In this document: piece after piece, positions 9,399 to 17,020 of the stretch
Numbering within the stretch: the stretch's first letter is position 1
How the letters are laid out: each line of letters starts with the position of its first letter
NCBI RefSeq assembly: GCF_003955715.1
Contig: NZ_CP034463.1
Location: 620,001-684,000, forward strand
Length of the DNA stretch: 64,000 nucleotides
Reading direction: 5' to 3'
DNA from: Streptomyces aquilus
GTDB lineage: Bacteria > Actinomycetota > Actinomycetes > Streptomycetales > Streptomycetaceae
Notes under the pieces: model-generated
Database searches by the model: none
Seen by the model: only the letters and a program-made list of their open reading frames with translations
What the model was told of the DNA's origin: nothing
Made by a program: the position numbers and the translations under genes

Positions 9399-9449
9399 AT
9401 GGACATCGACCCACCCAGTCCCTGCCGCTGCCTCCTCGGCAGTCAGTGA
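9399..9449 (+). CDS. Candidate 16-residue leader peptide in the ABC transporter 5' leader
   Basis: MDIDPPSPCRCLLGSQ, preceded by a GGGAGG-type ribosome-binding site and located between the operator and the permease gene. The Cys-Arg-Cys in the second half coincides with a 6-bp stem (CTGCCG 9422-9427 with CGGCAG 9437-9442). This would suit translation-coupled attenuation by Cys or by a thiol-reactive metal. Speculative: only the ORF, its SD and the hairpin are visible. Confidence 0.3.
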   Translation: MDIDPPSPCRCLLGSQ

Positions 9450-9642
9450 TTCACGTCCGTCCATGACGGCCCCCGAAGCCCAAGCGCTCATACGGCCGTG
9501 ACGGACCCGCTGCCCCCGCGGAAGCCCACCCGCGCCCCGGCCCGCAGCCCTCCCTCCCCTGCTCTCACCATCCGCTTGCTCTCCGCGCGCATGCTGCTGC
9601 CCTGTTCCGCCATGCCATGCCGTGCGGTTGGAGGTTCCTCTG

Positions 9643-11403
9643 ATGTCGTTCCGGACGAGCACGCCCCCGCCGGCCACGCGGTCGTCGCACTCCGCCCGTT
9701 TCGCGGGCCGTCTGTCCCTTTTCTCCTGGGTGGACGTGGTGGTCGCCGCCGCCGTGCTGGTGCTGCTCTACCTCACCCTCAGGGTCGGGGAGGGGACCAC
9801 GGTCTCCTTCTCCACCAGCCGGTCCGCGCACGTGGACACGAGCGTCGGACAGCTCCCCTACGACGCGGCCCGCTCCCTGCTGCGCATGTTCGTCGCGCTG
9901 GCCCTGTCCACCGTCTTCACCTTCGTCTACGCCTATACGGCCGCGAAGTCCCGCCGCATGGAGCGCATCCTCATCCCGGCGCTGGACATCCTCCAGTCCG
10001 TCCCCGTCCTCGCCTTCCTGACGGTGGCCGTGACCGGGTTCGTCGCCCTGTTCCCCGGCTCGATGCTGGGCCTGGAGTGCGCGGCGATCTTCGCGATCTT
10101 CACCTCGCAGGCGTGGAACATGACGTTCAGCTTCTACCACTCCCTCACCTCCCTGCCCCGTGAACTCGACGAGCTGTCACGGTCGTTCGGCGTCACCCGC
10201 TGGATGCGGTTCTGGAAGGTGGAACTGCCCTCCGGCATGATCGGCCTGGTCTGGAACGGCATGATGAGCTTCGGCGGCGGCTGGTTCTTCCTCGTCGCCT
10301 CCGAGGCCGTCACCCTCGGCAACACCGACTACGCCCTGCCCGGCGTGGGCAGTTACGCCGGCGCCGCCATCGCCGACGGCGACCTCGGCAAGGTCGGCTG
10401 GGCCATCCTCACCATGGCCGTCATGGTCATCGGCGTGAACTTCCTGTTCTGGCGCCCGCTGACCGCCTGGGCCGAGCGCTTCAAGAACGAGCAGTCCGAA
10501 GCGAGCGAGGTGCAGCGGTCGTACGTCCTGGACTTCCTGCGGCGTTCCCACTGGCCCCAGCTGCTGGGCCGGGCCCTGCGTCCCGTCGGACGCGCCCTCG
10601 GCCGGGCGGGCCGCGTCCTCGGCGTCGACGACCGGCCGCTGACCGTCGACCGCGCCCGGCAGCTGACGGGGGATCTGGTGTTCACGGTCGTGGCGGGCGG
10701 GCTGATCCTGTGGGGTCTCGTCGACCTCGGCCGTTACCTCTACGACCGCACCGGCCTCGGCGTCTTCGGCGAACCGCTCCTGCTCGGTCTCGCCACCCTC
10801 GCCCGGGTCGTCGTCCTGGTCGCCGTCGCCACCCTGGTCTGGGTGCCGGTCGGCGTGCGGATCGGCTTCTCGCCACGACTGACGCGGATCGCCCAGCCCG
10901 TCGTGCAGGTCCTGGCCTCCTTCCCCGCCAACTTCCTCTTCCCGCTCGCCGTCTGGTTCTTCCTCAGGACCGGACTGAGCATCGACATCGGCGGCATGCT
11001 TCTCATGGCGCTCGGCGCGCAGTGGTACATCCTCTTCAACTCCATCGCCGGCGCCATGGCCATCCCCACCGACCTGCGCGAAGCCATGGACGACCTGGGC
11101 GTGACCGGCTGGCAGCGTTGGAAGCGGCTGATCATCCCGGGGATCTTCCCCGCGTACGTCACCGGCGGCATCACCGCCTCCGGCGGCGCCTGGAACGCCT
11201 CGATCGTCTCCGAGGTCGTCACCTTCGGCGGCACGACCCTCACCGCCACCGGCCTGGGCGCCTACATCGCCAAGGCCACCGAGGCCGGGAACTACCCCGA
11301 ACTCCTTGCGGGCGTCGCGGTGATGAGCCTGTATGTCGTCTCCCTCAACCGCTTCTTCTGGCGCCGCCTGTACCGGCTGGCCGAGTCGCGCTACTCCCTC
11401 TGA
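9643..11403 (+). CDS. ABC transporter, fused duplicated permease (BPD_transp_1 x2)
   Basis: 586 residues from ATG at 9643, with GGAGG 8 bp upstream. It contains two tandem inner-membrane permease modules, each with about six hydrophobic segments and an EAA-type cytoplasmic loop (ELDELSRSFGVTRW in the first half, DLREAMDDLGVTGW in the second). This is the architecture of the anion-type duplicated permeases related to nitrate/sulfonate/bicarbonate transporters. There is no adjacent solute-binding protein, which is unusual for an importer. It forms an operon with the ATPase 45 bp downstream. The ArsR operator upstream and the CorA genes nearby favour a metal ion or metal-linked substrate over nitrate, but the substrate cannot be read from sequence. 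Confidence 0.9.
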   Translation: MSFRTSTPPPATRSSHSARFAGRLSLFSWVDVVVAAAVLVLLYLTLRVGEGTTVSFSTSRSAHVDTSVGQLPYDAARSLLRMFVALALSTVFTFVYAYTAAKSRRMERILIPALDILQSVPVLAFLTVAVTGFVALFPGSMLGLECAAIFAIFTSQAWNMTFSFYHSLTSLPRELDELSRSFGVTRWMRFWKVELPSGMIGLVWNGMMSFGGGWFFLVASEAVTLGNTDYALPGVGSYAGAAIADGDLGKVGWAILTMAVMVIGVNFLFWRPLTAWAERFKNEQSEASEVQRSYVLDFLRRSHWPQLLGRALRPVGRALGRAGRVLGVDDRPLTVDRARQLTGDLVFTVVAGGLILWGLVDLGRYLYDRTGLGVFGEPLLLGLATLARVVVLVAVATLVWVPVGVRIGFSPRLTRIAQPVVQVLASFPANFLFPLAVWFFLRTGLSIDIGGMLLMALGAQWYILFNSIAGAMAIPTDLREAMDDLGVTGWQRWKRLIIPGIFPAYVTGGITASGGAWNASIVSEVVTFGGTTLTATGLGAYIAKATEAGNYPELLAGVAVMSLYVVSLNRFFWRRLYRLAESRYSL

Positions 11404-11448
11404 GCCTCCCTCCGAGTTCCTCGAACCTCCTTACGCAGAGGACCTGTT

Positions 11449-12780
11449 ATGACCACTCTCACCAACGGCGAACTCCTCCTGGAGACCGTCGGCCTGACCA
11501 AGTCCTACGCCGGCGCCGACGGCGAACTCCCCGTCCTGTCCGGCATCGACCTGCAGGTCCGCGCGGGCGAAGTCGTCGCCCTGCTCGGCAAGTCGGGCTC
11601 CGGCAAGTCCACGTTGCTGCGCTGCCTGGCCGGACTCGTGCCCGCCAGTTCCGGCACCGTCACCTACAAGAACACCCCGCTCACCGGCGCCAACCCGGGC
11701 ACCGCCATGGTGTTCCAGACCTTCGCCCTGCTGCCCTGGCTGACCGTGCAGCAGAACGTGGAACTCGGCCTGGAGGCCAAGGGAGTCGGCGCCGCCGAGC
11801 GTGCCGAGGCCGCCCGACAGGCCATCGACCTCATCGGTCTGGACGGCTTCGAGTCGGCGTACCCGAAGGAGCTGTCCGGCGGCATGCGCCAACGCGTCGG
11901 CTTCGCGCGGGCGTTGGTCGTCGAGCCGGACGTGCTGATGATGGACGAGCCGTTCTCGGCCCTCGACGTCCTCACCGCGGAGAACCTGCGCGGCGAGCTG
12001 ATGGAGCTGTGGGAGTCGGGCCAGTTCCCGACCCGCGCGATCGTCCTCGTCACCCACAACATCGAGGAGGCCGTGCTGATGGCCGACCGGATCGTCGTAC
12101 TCGGCGCCCGGCCCTACGGCACGATCCGCGAGGTCTTCGAAGTCGGCCTGGACCGCCCCCGCGACCGCGACTCGCCCGCCTTCGAGGACCTCATCGACCG
12201 CGTGTACCGGACCATGACCGGCCGCCACAAGGAAGGCCGCACACCCGGCCGTACCGAGGCCGTCGAGCTGGACAAGCGCACCCCCGCGAACACCCCTCTC
12301 CCCCAGGCCAGCGTGGACGGACTGTCCGGCCTCGCGGAGATGGTCCTGCACCGCGGCGAGCGCTGCGACCTGGCAGACCTCGCCGACGACCTCGGCCTGG
12401 AGATCGACGACCTCCTCCCCCAGGTCGACGCCCTCGACCTGCTCGGCTTCACCACCCTCAGCGGCGATGACCTCCTGCTGACCGACACCGGCACGGCCTT
12501 CGCGGGCGCCGACGTCCAGGAGTCGAAGAAGATCTTCGCCGAGGCGGTCCTGCGGGCCCCGCTGGTCCAGCTGATCACCCGCAGCCTGGGCCAGAACCCC
12601 GGCGGCACCCTGCGCGCCGGCTTCTTCCGCGACCTGCTCGCCCACCACTTCACCAGCGAACAGGTCACCGCCCAGCTGGAGACGGCCACCGACTGGGGCC
12701 GGTACGCCGAGCTGTACTCGTACGACGCCGAGCCGCAGGAGTACCGGCTCGACCGGGACGACGAGCACGCGCACGCGTGA
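11449..12780 (+). CDS. ABC transporter ATPase with C-terminal AAA-associated domain
   Basis: 443 residues. The nucleotide-binding domain has Walker A GKSGSGKST at 47-55, Q-loop Q90, signature LSGGMRQRV at 142-150, Walker B ending in E167 and switch His at 203. Residues about 305-425 form an extra helical winged-helix-like domain (LVQLITRSLGQNPGGTL) typical of ATPases paired with duplicated anion-type permeases. Transcribed with the permease upstream. The C-terminal domain is probably regulatory. The gene ends 38 bp from the convergent arsR stop. Confidence 0.93.
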   Translation: MTTLTNGELLLETVGLTKSYAGADGELPVLSGIDLQVRAGEVVALLGKSGSGKSTLLRCLAGLVPASSGTVTYKNTPLTGANPGTAMVFQTFALLPWLTVQQNVELGLEAKGVGAAERAEAARQAIDLIGLDGFESAYPKELSGGMRQRVGFARALVVEPDVLMMDEPFSALDVLTAENLRGELMELWESGQFPTRAIVLVTHNIEEAVLMADRIVVLGARPYGTIREVFEVGLDRPRDRDSPAFEDLIDRVYRTMTGRHKEGRTPGRTEAVELDKRTPANTPLPQASVDGLSGLAEMVLHRGERCDLADLADDLGLEIDDLLPQVDALDLLGFTTLSGDDLLLTDTGTAFAGADVQESKKIFAEAVLRAPLVQLITRSLGQNPGGTLRAGFFRDLLAHHFTSEQVTAQLETATDWGRYAELYSYDAEPQEYRLDRDDEHAHA

Positions 12781-12818
12781 CGATTCCTGACGGCTCTCGC
12801 GTGACGGTCCCGACGGCT

Positions 12819-13241
12819 CTACTGGGCCTGGCCCAGCGCGGGCCGTCGTACCGGTGCCGGACGGGCCGCGGTGGCGCGCTCCCGTACGACCGCCACCGCG
12901 TCCTGAGCTCCCGCGCCCCCGCCGGGACCGGTGCCGCCGTCACCGGCCTCCGCGGCGAGCTGGGCCTCCTCCAGCAACCCGCGCACGTCCGCCGCCCGGT
13001 AGTAGATCCGCGTGCCCTCCCGCCGGGTGGTCACCAGCCCTGCGGTCCGCAGCCTCGCCAGGTGCTGCGAAGTCGCGGCCACATGGGCGCCGAGAAGTTC
13101 GGCCAGCTCACTCACCGGCAGTTCCCGACCGCCGCTCAGCGCCCACAGCAACCGGTACCGCGAAGGGTCGGCCACGGCCTTGAGTACCGCCACGGCCCGT
13201 TCCGCAGCCTCCTCGTCCCACGCCTGTTCTTGCGTATCCAT
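12819..13241 (-). CDS. ArsR-family transcriptional repressor
   Basis: 140 residues from ATG at 13241. A winged helix-turn-helix occupies residues 20-90 (ELAELLGAHVAATSQHLARL as helices 3-4, wing REGTRIYYR). The protein has no Cys, so a thiolate metal site of the ArsR/CadC type is excluded; an interface site with Asp/His/Glu or a non-metal effector is possible. The tail after residue 100 is Gly/Ala-rich and disordered. The start codon lies inside the 16-bp palindrome at 13230-13245, and a TACCAT hexamer 7 bp upstream suggests a leaderless, autorepressed transcript. The matching operator at 9315 makes the convergent ABC operon its likely target. Longer starts upstream would run through the operator and are unlikely. 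Confidence 0.9.
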   Translation of the reverse strand: MDTQEQAWDEEAAERAVAVLKAVADPSRYRLLWALSGGRELPVSELAELLGAHVAATSQHLARLRTAGLVTTRREGTRIYYRAADVRGLLEEAQLAAEAGDGGTGPGGGAGAQDAVAVVRERATAARPAPVRRPALGQAQ

Positions 13242-13245
13242 GCAA
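13230..13245. promoter_or_regulatory. ArsR autoregulatory operator over the arsR start codon
   Basis: TTGCGT-ATCC-ATGCAA, a 6-4-6 palindrome with one mismatch that contains the arsR ATG (13239-13241 on the reverse strand). It shares the TTGCGT/GCAA halves and spacing with the palindrome at 9315-9330. Confidence 0.6.
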
Positions 13246-13302
13246 CTATGGTACCGGCGGCCCACACCGCCGGGCCGTGCCCGTCACCAGGGAAGGACAC
13301 CC

Positions 13303-14328
13303 ATGACGGCCCACGACACCTCGCCGCAGCCCGTCCCCGTCGTCGACTGCGCCCTCTATGAGTACGGCCGCCGCCGGCCGGGGCATCTTCCGCTCGACAA
13401 GGCCCTGAGCGCCGCCCGCGCCACCCCCGGCGGCTTCGTCTGGGTCGGCCTGCACGCGCCGACCGCCGGCCAACTCCAGGTCGTCGCCCGTGCCTTCGGC
13501 CTGCATCCGCTCGCCGTCGAGGACGCCCTGGAAGCCCACCAGCGCCCCAAGCTCGAACGCTACGACGACACGCTCTTCCTCGTCCTGCGCACCGCCGTCT
13601 ACCTGGAACACGAGCAGCTGACCCCGACCACCGACATCGTCGGCATCGGCGAGATCATGGCGTTCGTGGGCCGTGACTTCATCGTCGTCGTCCGCCACGA
13701 CCCCTCCTAGCACCTGGGCCCGGTCCGCAGCCGCCTCGAAGCCGACCCCGAACGGCTCGCCCACGGTCCGGTCGCCGTCCTGCACGCGATCGCCGACTCG
13801 GTCGTCGACCGGTACCTGGACGTCGTCACCGCCCTGGAGGCGGACGCCGAGGACGTCGAGAACGACGCCTTCTCCCCGGCGGTCGGCCAGGAGGTCGGCC
13901 GGATGTACCAGCTCAAGCGTGAACTCGTCGAACTCCGTCGCACCGTCGTCCCCCTGGCCGCGCCCCTGCGCGATCTCGCCGAGCGCCGCGTCCCCGGCGT
14001 GGACAAGGAGCTGGCCGCCTACTTCCGCGATGTCGCCGACCACCTCGCCCAGGCCGCCGAGCGCGTCACCGTCCTGACCGAACTCGTCGACAACGCTCTG
14101 ACCATGGCCCTCGCCCAGACGAGCATCCAGCAGAACCACGACATGCGCCGCATCAGCGCCGCGGCGGCGCTGATCGCCGTCCCGGTCGCGATCGCGGGCG
14201 TCTACGGCATGAACTTCGACCACATGCCCGAGCTGCGCTGGGTCTTCGGCTACCCGCTGATGCTCGTCTCGACCGCCACCCTCGTCACCGTCGTCTACCT
14301 GGTCTTCCGTCGCAAGAAGTGGCTCTGA
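13303..14328 (+). pseudogene. CorA-type cation channel gene interrupted by an in-frame TAG
   Basis: A single reading frame of 342 codons is broken only by an amber codon at 13708-13710, roughly codon 136. Upstream is the CorA N-terminal domain (FGLHPLAVEDALEAHQRPKL). Downstream are the long stalk helix, two C-terminal membrane helices and the selectivity signature YGMNFDHMPELRW. The intact paralogue at 14406 aligns across the stop without a gap, and the stop replaces a residue in a surface loop following RH. No frameshift is needed, so one base change explains it. Readthrough, a recent mutation or a sequencing error are all possible. An internal restart would lack the cytoplasmic domain. It is transcribed divergently from arsR. 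Confidence 0.85.
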
Positions 14329-14405
14329 CACCCGCTCTGACACCCGCTTTACGACGGCCTGGCACACTGTCCGGACCCAGTGGGCCGGGAAGAAAGGGAC
14401 TGCAC

Positions 14406-15506
14406 ATGTCCATGGTCGGCAACCTGCGCAAAGTCGCGAACCTGGCGCGACGCGCCCGCCGTCGCGTGGACCTCAGCCACCCGGGCCGTTCCCCGCTCGG
14501 CTCCAGTGTCGTCAACTGCGTGATCTACCGGGACGGCATCCGCCAGGAGGCGTCCCCCACGGTCGAGGAGTCGGTCGCCCGGGTCCGCAAGACACGCGGC
14601 GACGCCTTTCTCTGGCTGGGCCTGCACGAGCCGAGCGAGACGGAGTTCGCGCGGGTCACCGAGCTGTTCGGACTGCACCCCCTCGCCGTCGAGGACGCCG
14701 TCCACGCCCATCAGCGGCCGAAGGTCGAACAGTACGGCGACGTCCTGTTCGCGGTCTTCAAGACGGTCACCTACGTCGAGCACGAGCAGCTCACCGCCAC
14801 CAGCGAGGTCGTCGACACCGGCGAGCTGATGGTCTTCACCGGCCCGGACTTCGCCATCACCGTCCGCCATGGCCGGCACGGCTCCCTCGGCCCGCTGCGC
14901 GAGGACCTGGAAGCCGAACCGCAACAGCTGGCCAAGGGGCCCTCGGCCGTCCTGCACGCGATCGCCGACCACGTCGTCGACGACTACCTGAGCGTCACCG
15001 ACGCCGTCCAGAACGACATCGACGCCGTCGAGTCCGACGTCTTCTCCCCGCGCAGCGCGCGCAGTGCCGACGCCGGCCGCATCTACCAGCTCAAGCGCGA
15101 ACTCCTCGAACTCAAGCGGGCGGTGATCCCGCTCGGCCGCCCCCTGGCCTGGCTCGCCACCGAGCCGTGCCCCGCCGTGGACCCCGGGATACGGGCCTAC
15201 TTCCGGGACGTCGCCGACCATCTCGCCCGCGTCACCGAGCAGATCACCGCCTTCGACGGGCTCCTCGACTCGATCCTCCAGGCGCACCTCGCCCAGGTGA
15301 CCGTCGCGCAGAACGAGGACATGCGGAAGATCACCGCCTGGGCCGCCATCATCGCCGTACCCACCATGGTCTGCGGTGTCTACGGCATGAACTTCGACCA
15401 CATGCCGGAACTGCGCTGGCGTTTCGGCTACCCGATGGTCCTCGCGGTGATCGCGACCGCCTGCTTCGTCATCCACCGCGGTTTCAAGCGCAACGGGTGG
15501 CTCTGA
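14406..15506 (+). CDS. corA: CorA-family magnesium/divalent cation channel
   Basis: 366 residues. The cytoplasmic domain carries the FGLHPLAVEDAVHAHQRPKV motif near residue 95-115. A long helical stalk follows, then TM1 (about 308-326) ending in the GMN motif at 327-329 within YGMNFDHMPELRW, then TM2 (about 341-358) and a short Lys/Arg tail. This is the standard pentameric CorA layout, which gives passive influx of Mg2+ or other divalent cations. It lies 77 bp after the broken paralogue. An N-terminal extension rich in Arg precedes the CorA domain. The ATG at 14406 is used because AAAGGGA lies at SD distance. Confidence 0.93.
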   Translation: MSMVGNLRKVANLARRARRRVDLSHPGRSPLGSSVVNCVIYRDGIRQEASPTVEESVARVRKTRGDAFLWLGLHEPSETEFARVTELFGLHPLAVEDAVHAHQRPKVEQYGDVLFAVFKTVTYVEHEQLTATSEVVDTGELMVFTGPDFAITVRHGRHGSLGPLREDLEAEPQQLAKGPSAVLHAIADHVVDDYLSVTDAVQNDIDAVESDVFSPRSARSADAGRIYQLKRELLELKRAVIPLGRPLAWLATEPCPAVDPGIRAYFRDVADHLARVTEQITAFDGLLDSILQAHLAQVTVAQNEDMRKITAWAAIIAVPTMVCGVYGMNFDHMPELRWRFGYPMVLAVIATACFVIHRGFKRNGWL

Positions 15507-15527
15507 CAGGCGGTGCGACCACGGGCG

Positions 15528-16844
15528 TCAGTGAGCCGTCAGGCGGGCTTCACGGATGCAGGTGTCGAGGATGCCGATCGCGGTGGCGATGTCCTCGTCG
15601 GTGTGGTCCGCCATCGCCTGCATGCGGAAGCGGGACGCGTCCGAGGCCACCGCGGGCTGTTCGACGAGGTGGGCGACCAGGCCGGCGCGGGCGATGAGGC
15701 CGGAGGCGGTGCGGCCGGTCGGGGTGTCGCCGATGAGGACGGGGACGACCGGGCACACCACGTCGCCCATGACCTCCAGACCGCGGGCCGTCAGGCCCTC
15801 GCGCAGCCGGGTCGCGACCGACCTGACCGCCGCGCGGCGGTCGGCGCCCTCGAGTGAGGTGACGACTCCCAGGGCCGCCAGGGCCACCGCCGTCTGCACG
15901 GGCGTGATGGCGCTGGAGAAGGTCTGCGGCCCGCCGAACATCCGCACGAACTCCCGTGCGGAGGCGGACGGCGTGGCCAGGAAGCCGCCGGTCGTCGCGA
16001 AGGTTTTGGAGAACGCGCCGACGACGAAGTCGACTTGGCCGAGGATGCCGTGCACCTCCGGCTGGCCGCCGCCGTGTTCGCCCATGGCGCCGAAGTCATG
16101 GGCCACGTCGACCATGAGCTGGGCGCCGAACTCCCGGCAGATTGACAGGAGTTCGGCCAGCTGCGGGGTGTCGGAGTCCATGGAGAAGACGCCCTCGGTG
16201 ACGACGAGGACGGCGTTCTTGGTGTCGGTGGCGCGGATGCCGGTGAGGTGGCGGCGGACGGCGTCGTTGTCGAGGTGGCGGAAGAACTCGACCGTGGCGC
16301 CGCTCGCGGCGGCGCCCTGGCGCAGGGAGTCGTGGGAGAGCTTGTCGAGGAGGATGTGGTCGCGGCGGTGCATGAGCGCCCGTATGGTGCCGAAGCCGGA
16401 GGCCCAGCCGGTCGGGAAGAGCATGACGTGCTCGGTGCGCAGCGCCTCGGCGAGGCCGGCCTCCAGGGCCTTGCTCAGCGGGGTGGCGCCGCCCAGGGCG
16501 GGCGAACCGGCGGTGAGCGGGCCGTAGTCGCGCAACGCCTGGTGGGCGGCTTCGAGGACGGCGGGATGCCTGGTCAGGGAGAGGTAGTCCTGGCCGCCGA
16601 AGTTGGGGCCCCGGGTGATTACGCCGGTGTCGGACACGACGGTGGCGCGGGGAGTGAGGGCGGAGGTCTCGTAGCGGCGGAAGTACGGCCACAGGTCGGA
16701 CTGTTCGCGGTCGCGCTGCCAGGCGAGGTAGGCGTCGTTGCGGGTGGTCAGATCGGGCCCGGACACCGTGCGGAACCGCATGATGTCCTTCTTCCGGGCG
16801 TCCGTACGGCGGGTGTCGAGATGCCCGGGAACGGTGGTGGTCAT
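15528..16844 (-). CDS. Alpha-oxoamine synthase-like PLP enzyme (aminotransferase class I/II fold)
   Basis: 438 residues from ATG at 16844, with GAGGAG upstream. Fold type I PLP enzyme: the ligand lysine is K280 in GAFSKTFATTGG. DVAHDFGAMGEHG supplies the ring-contacting Asp-x-Ala-His motif, and RTEHVMLFPTGWASG the substrate-loop region. It is closest to 8-amino-7-oxononanoate synthase, glycine C-acetyltransferase and serine palmitoyltransferase, which condense an amino acid with an acyl thioester. No other biotin gene is nearby, so a housekeeping biotin role is unlikely. It is the last of three co-oriented genes, with a 176-bp gap from the DapDC-like gene that holds AT-rich DNA and TGACGC direct repeats, so it may have its own promoter. 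Product unknown. Confidence 0.88.
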   Translation of the reverse strand: MTTTVPGHLDTRRTDARKKDIMRFRTVSGPDLTTRNDAYLAWQRDREQSDLWPYFRRYETSALTPRATVVSDTGVITRGPNFGGQDYLSLTRHPAVLEAAHQALRDYGPLTAGSPALGGATPLSKALEAGLAEALRTEHVMLFPTGWASGFGTIRALMHRRDHILLDKLSHDSLRQGAAASGATVEFFRHLDNDAVRRHLTGIRATDTKNAVLVVTEGVFSMDSDTPQLAELLSICREFGAQLMVDVAHDFGAMGEHGGGQPEVHGILGQVDFVVGAFSKTFATTGGFLATPSASAREFVRMFGGPQTFSSAITPVQTAVALAALGVVTSLEGADRRAAVRSVATRLREGLTARGLEVMGDVVCPVVPVLIGDTPTGRTASGLIARAGLVAHLVEQPAVASDASRFRMQAMADHTDEDIATAIGILDTCIREARLTAH

Positions 16845-16937
16845 GGGTCGTCGTCTCCTCGGAGCGGGCCTGGTGGAGCCCGTTGTGGGGGGTGCCCCGA
16901 TCAGGGGCTGCACGACGAGATTACGACCGGAATTCGA

Positions 16938-17002
16938 CCTAACTTCCTTCTATATACGTATTTTTGATCTTCCGTTAGGCATCTCTGACGCCCTTCTGAC
17001 GC
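16938..17002. promoter_or_regulatory. AT-rich promoter region with inverted repeat and TGACGC direct repeats
   Basis: CCTAAC (16938-16943) and GTTAGG (16974-16979) form a 6-bp inverted repeat around an AT-rich core with TATACGTA, exceptional in this GC-rich sequence. Beside it TGACGC occurs at 16986 and 16997, exactly 11 bp apart, matching the half-site family of the K+/stress operators; TGATCT at 16965 is 21 bp before them. It lies 95-160 bp upstream of the oxoamine synthase start. Confidence 0.45.
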
Positions 17003-17020
17003 CTGCCGTCCGTCGGACCG

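Larger units (their letters stand above)
8571..9642. other. 1.07-kb stretch without a complete gene
   Basis: Between the membrane-protein gene and the ABC permease no full-length gene is convincing on either strand. It holds a 50-codon ORF with a good ribosome-binding site (8708-8857), an ArsR-type operator (9315-9330) and a short Cys-containing leader ORF (9399-9449). The part between 8860 and 9300 shows fragmented reading frames with no recognised homology and may be decayed DNA. Confidence 0.5.

Noticed and set aside
9331..9642. Metal riboswitch (yybP-ykoY or M-box type) in the long ABC leader
   Set aside because: I could not find the conserved core sequences by eye. A covariance-model search would be decisive.
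14324..14347. Tandem 12-bp repeat TCTGACACCCGC at the end of the broken corA gene
   Set aside because: The period is 12 bp, not 11, it overlaps the stop codon and has no second pair, so it was not counted with the stress operators.
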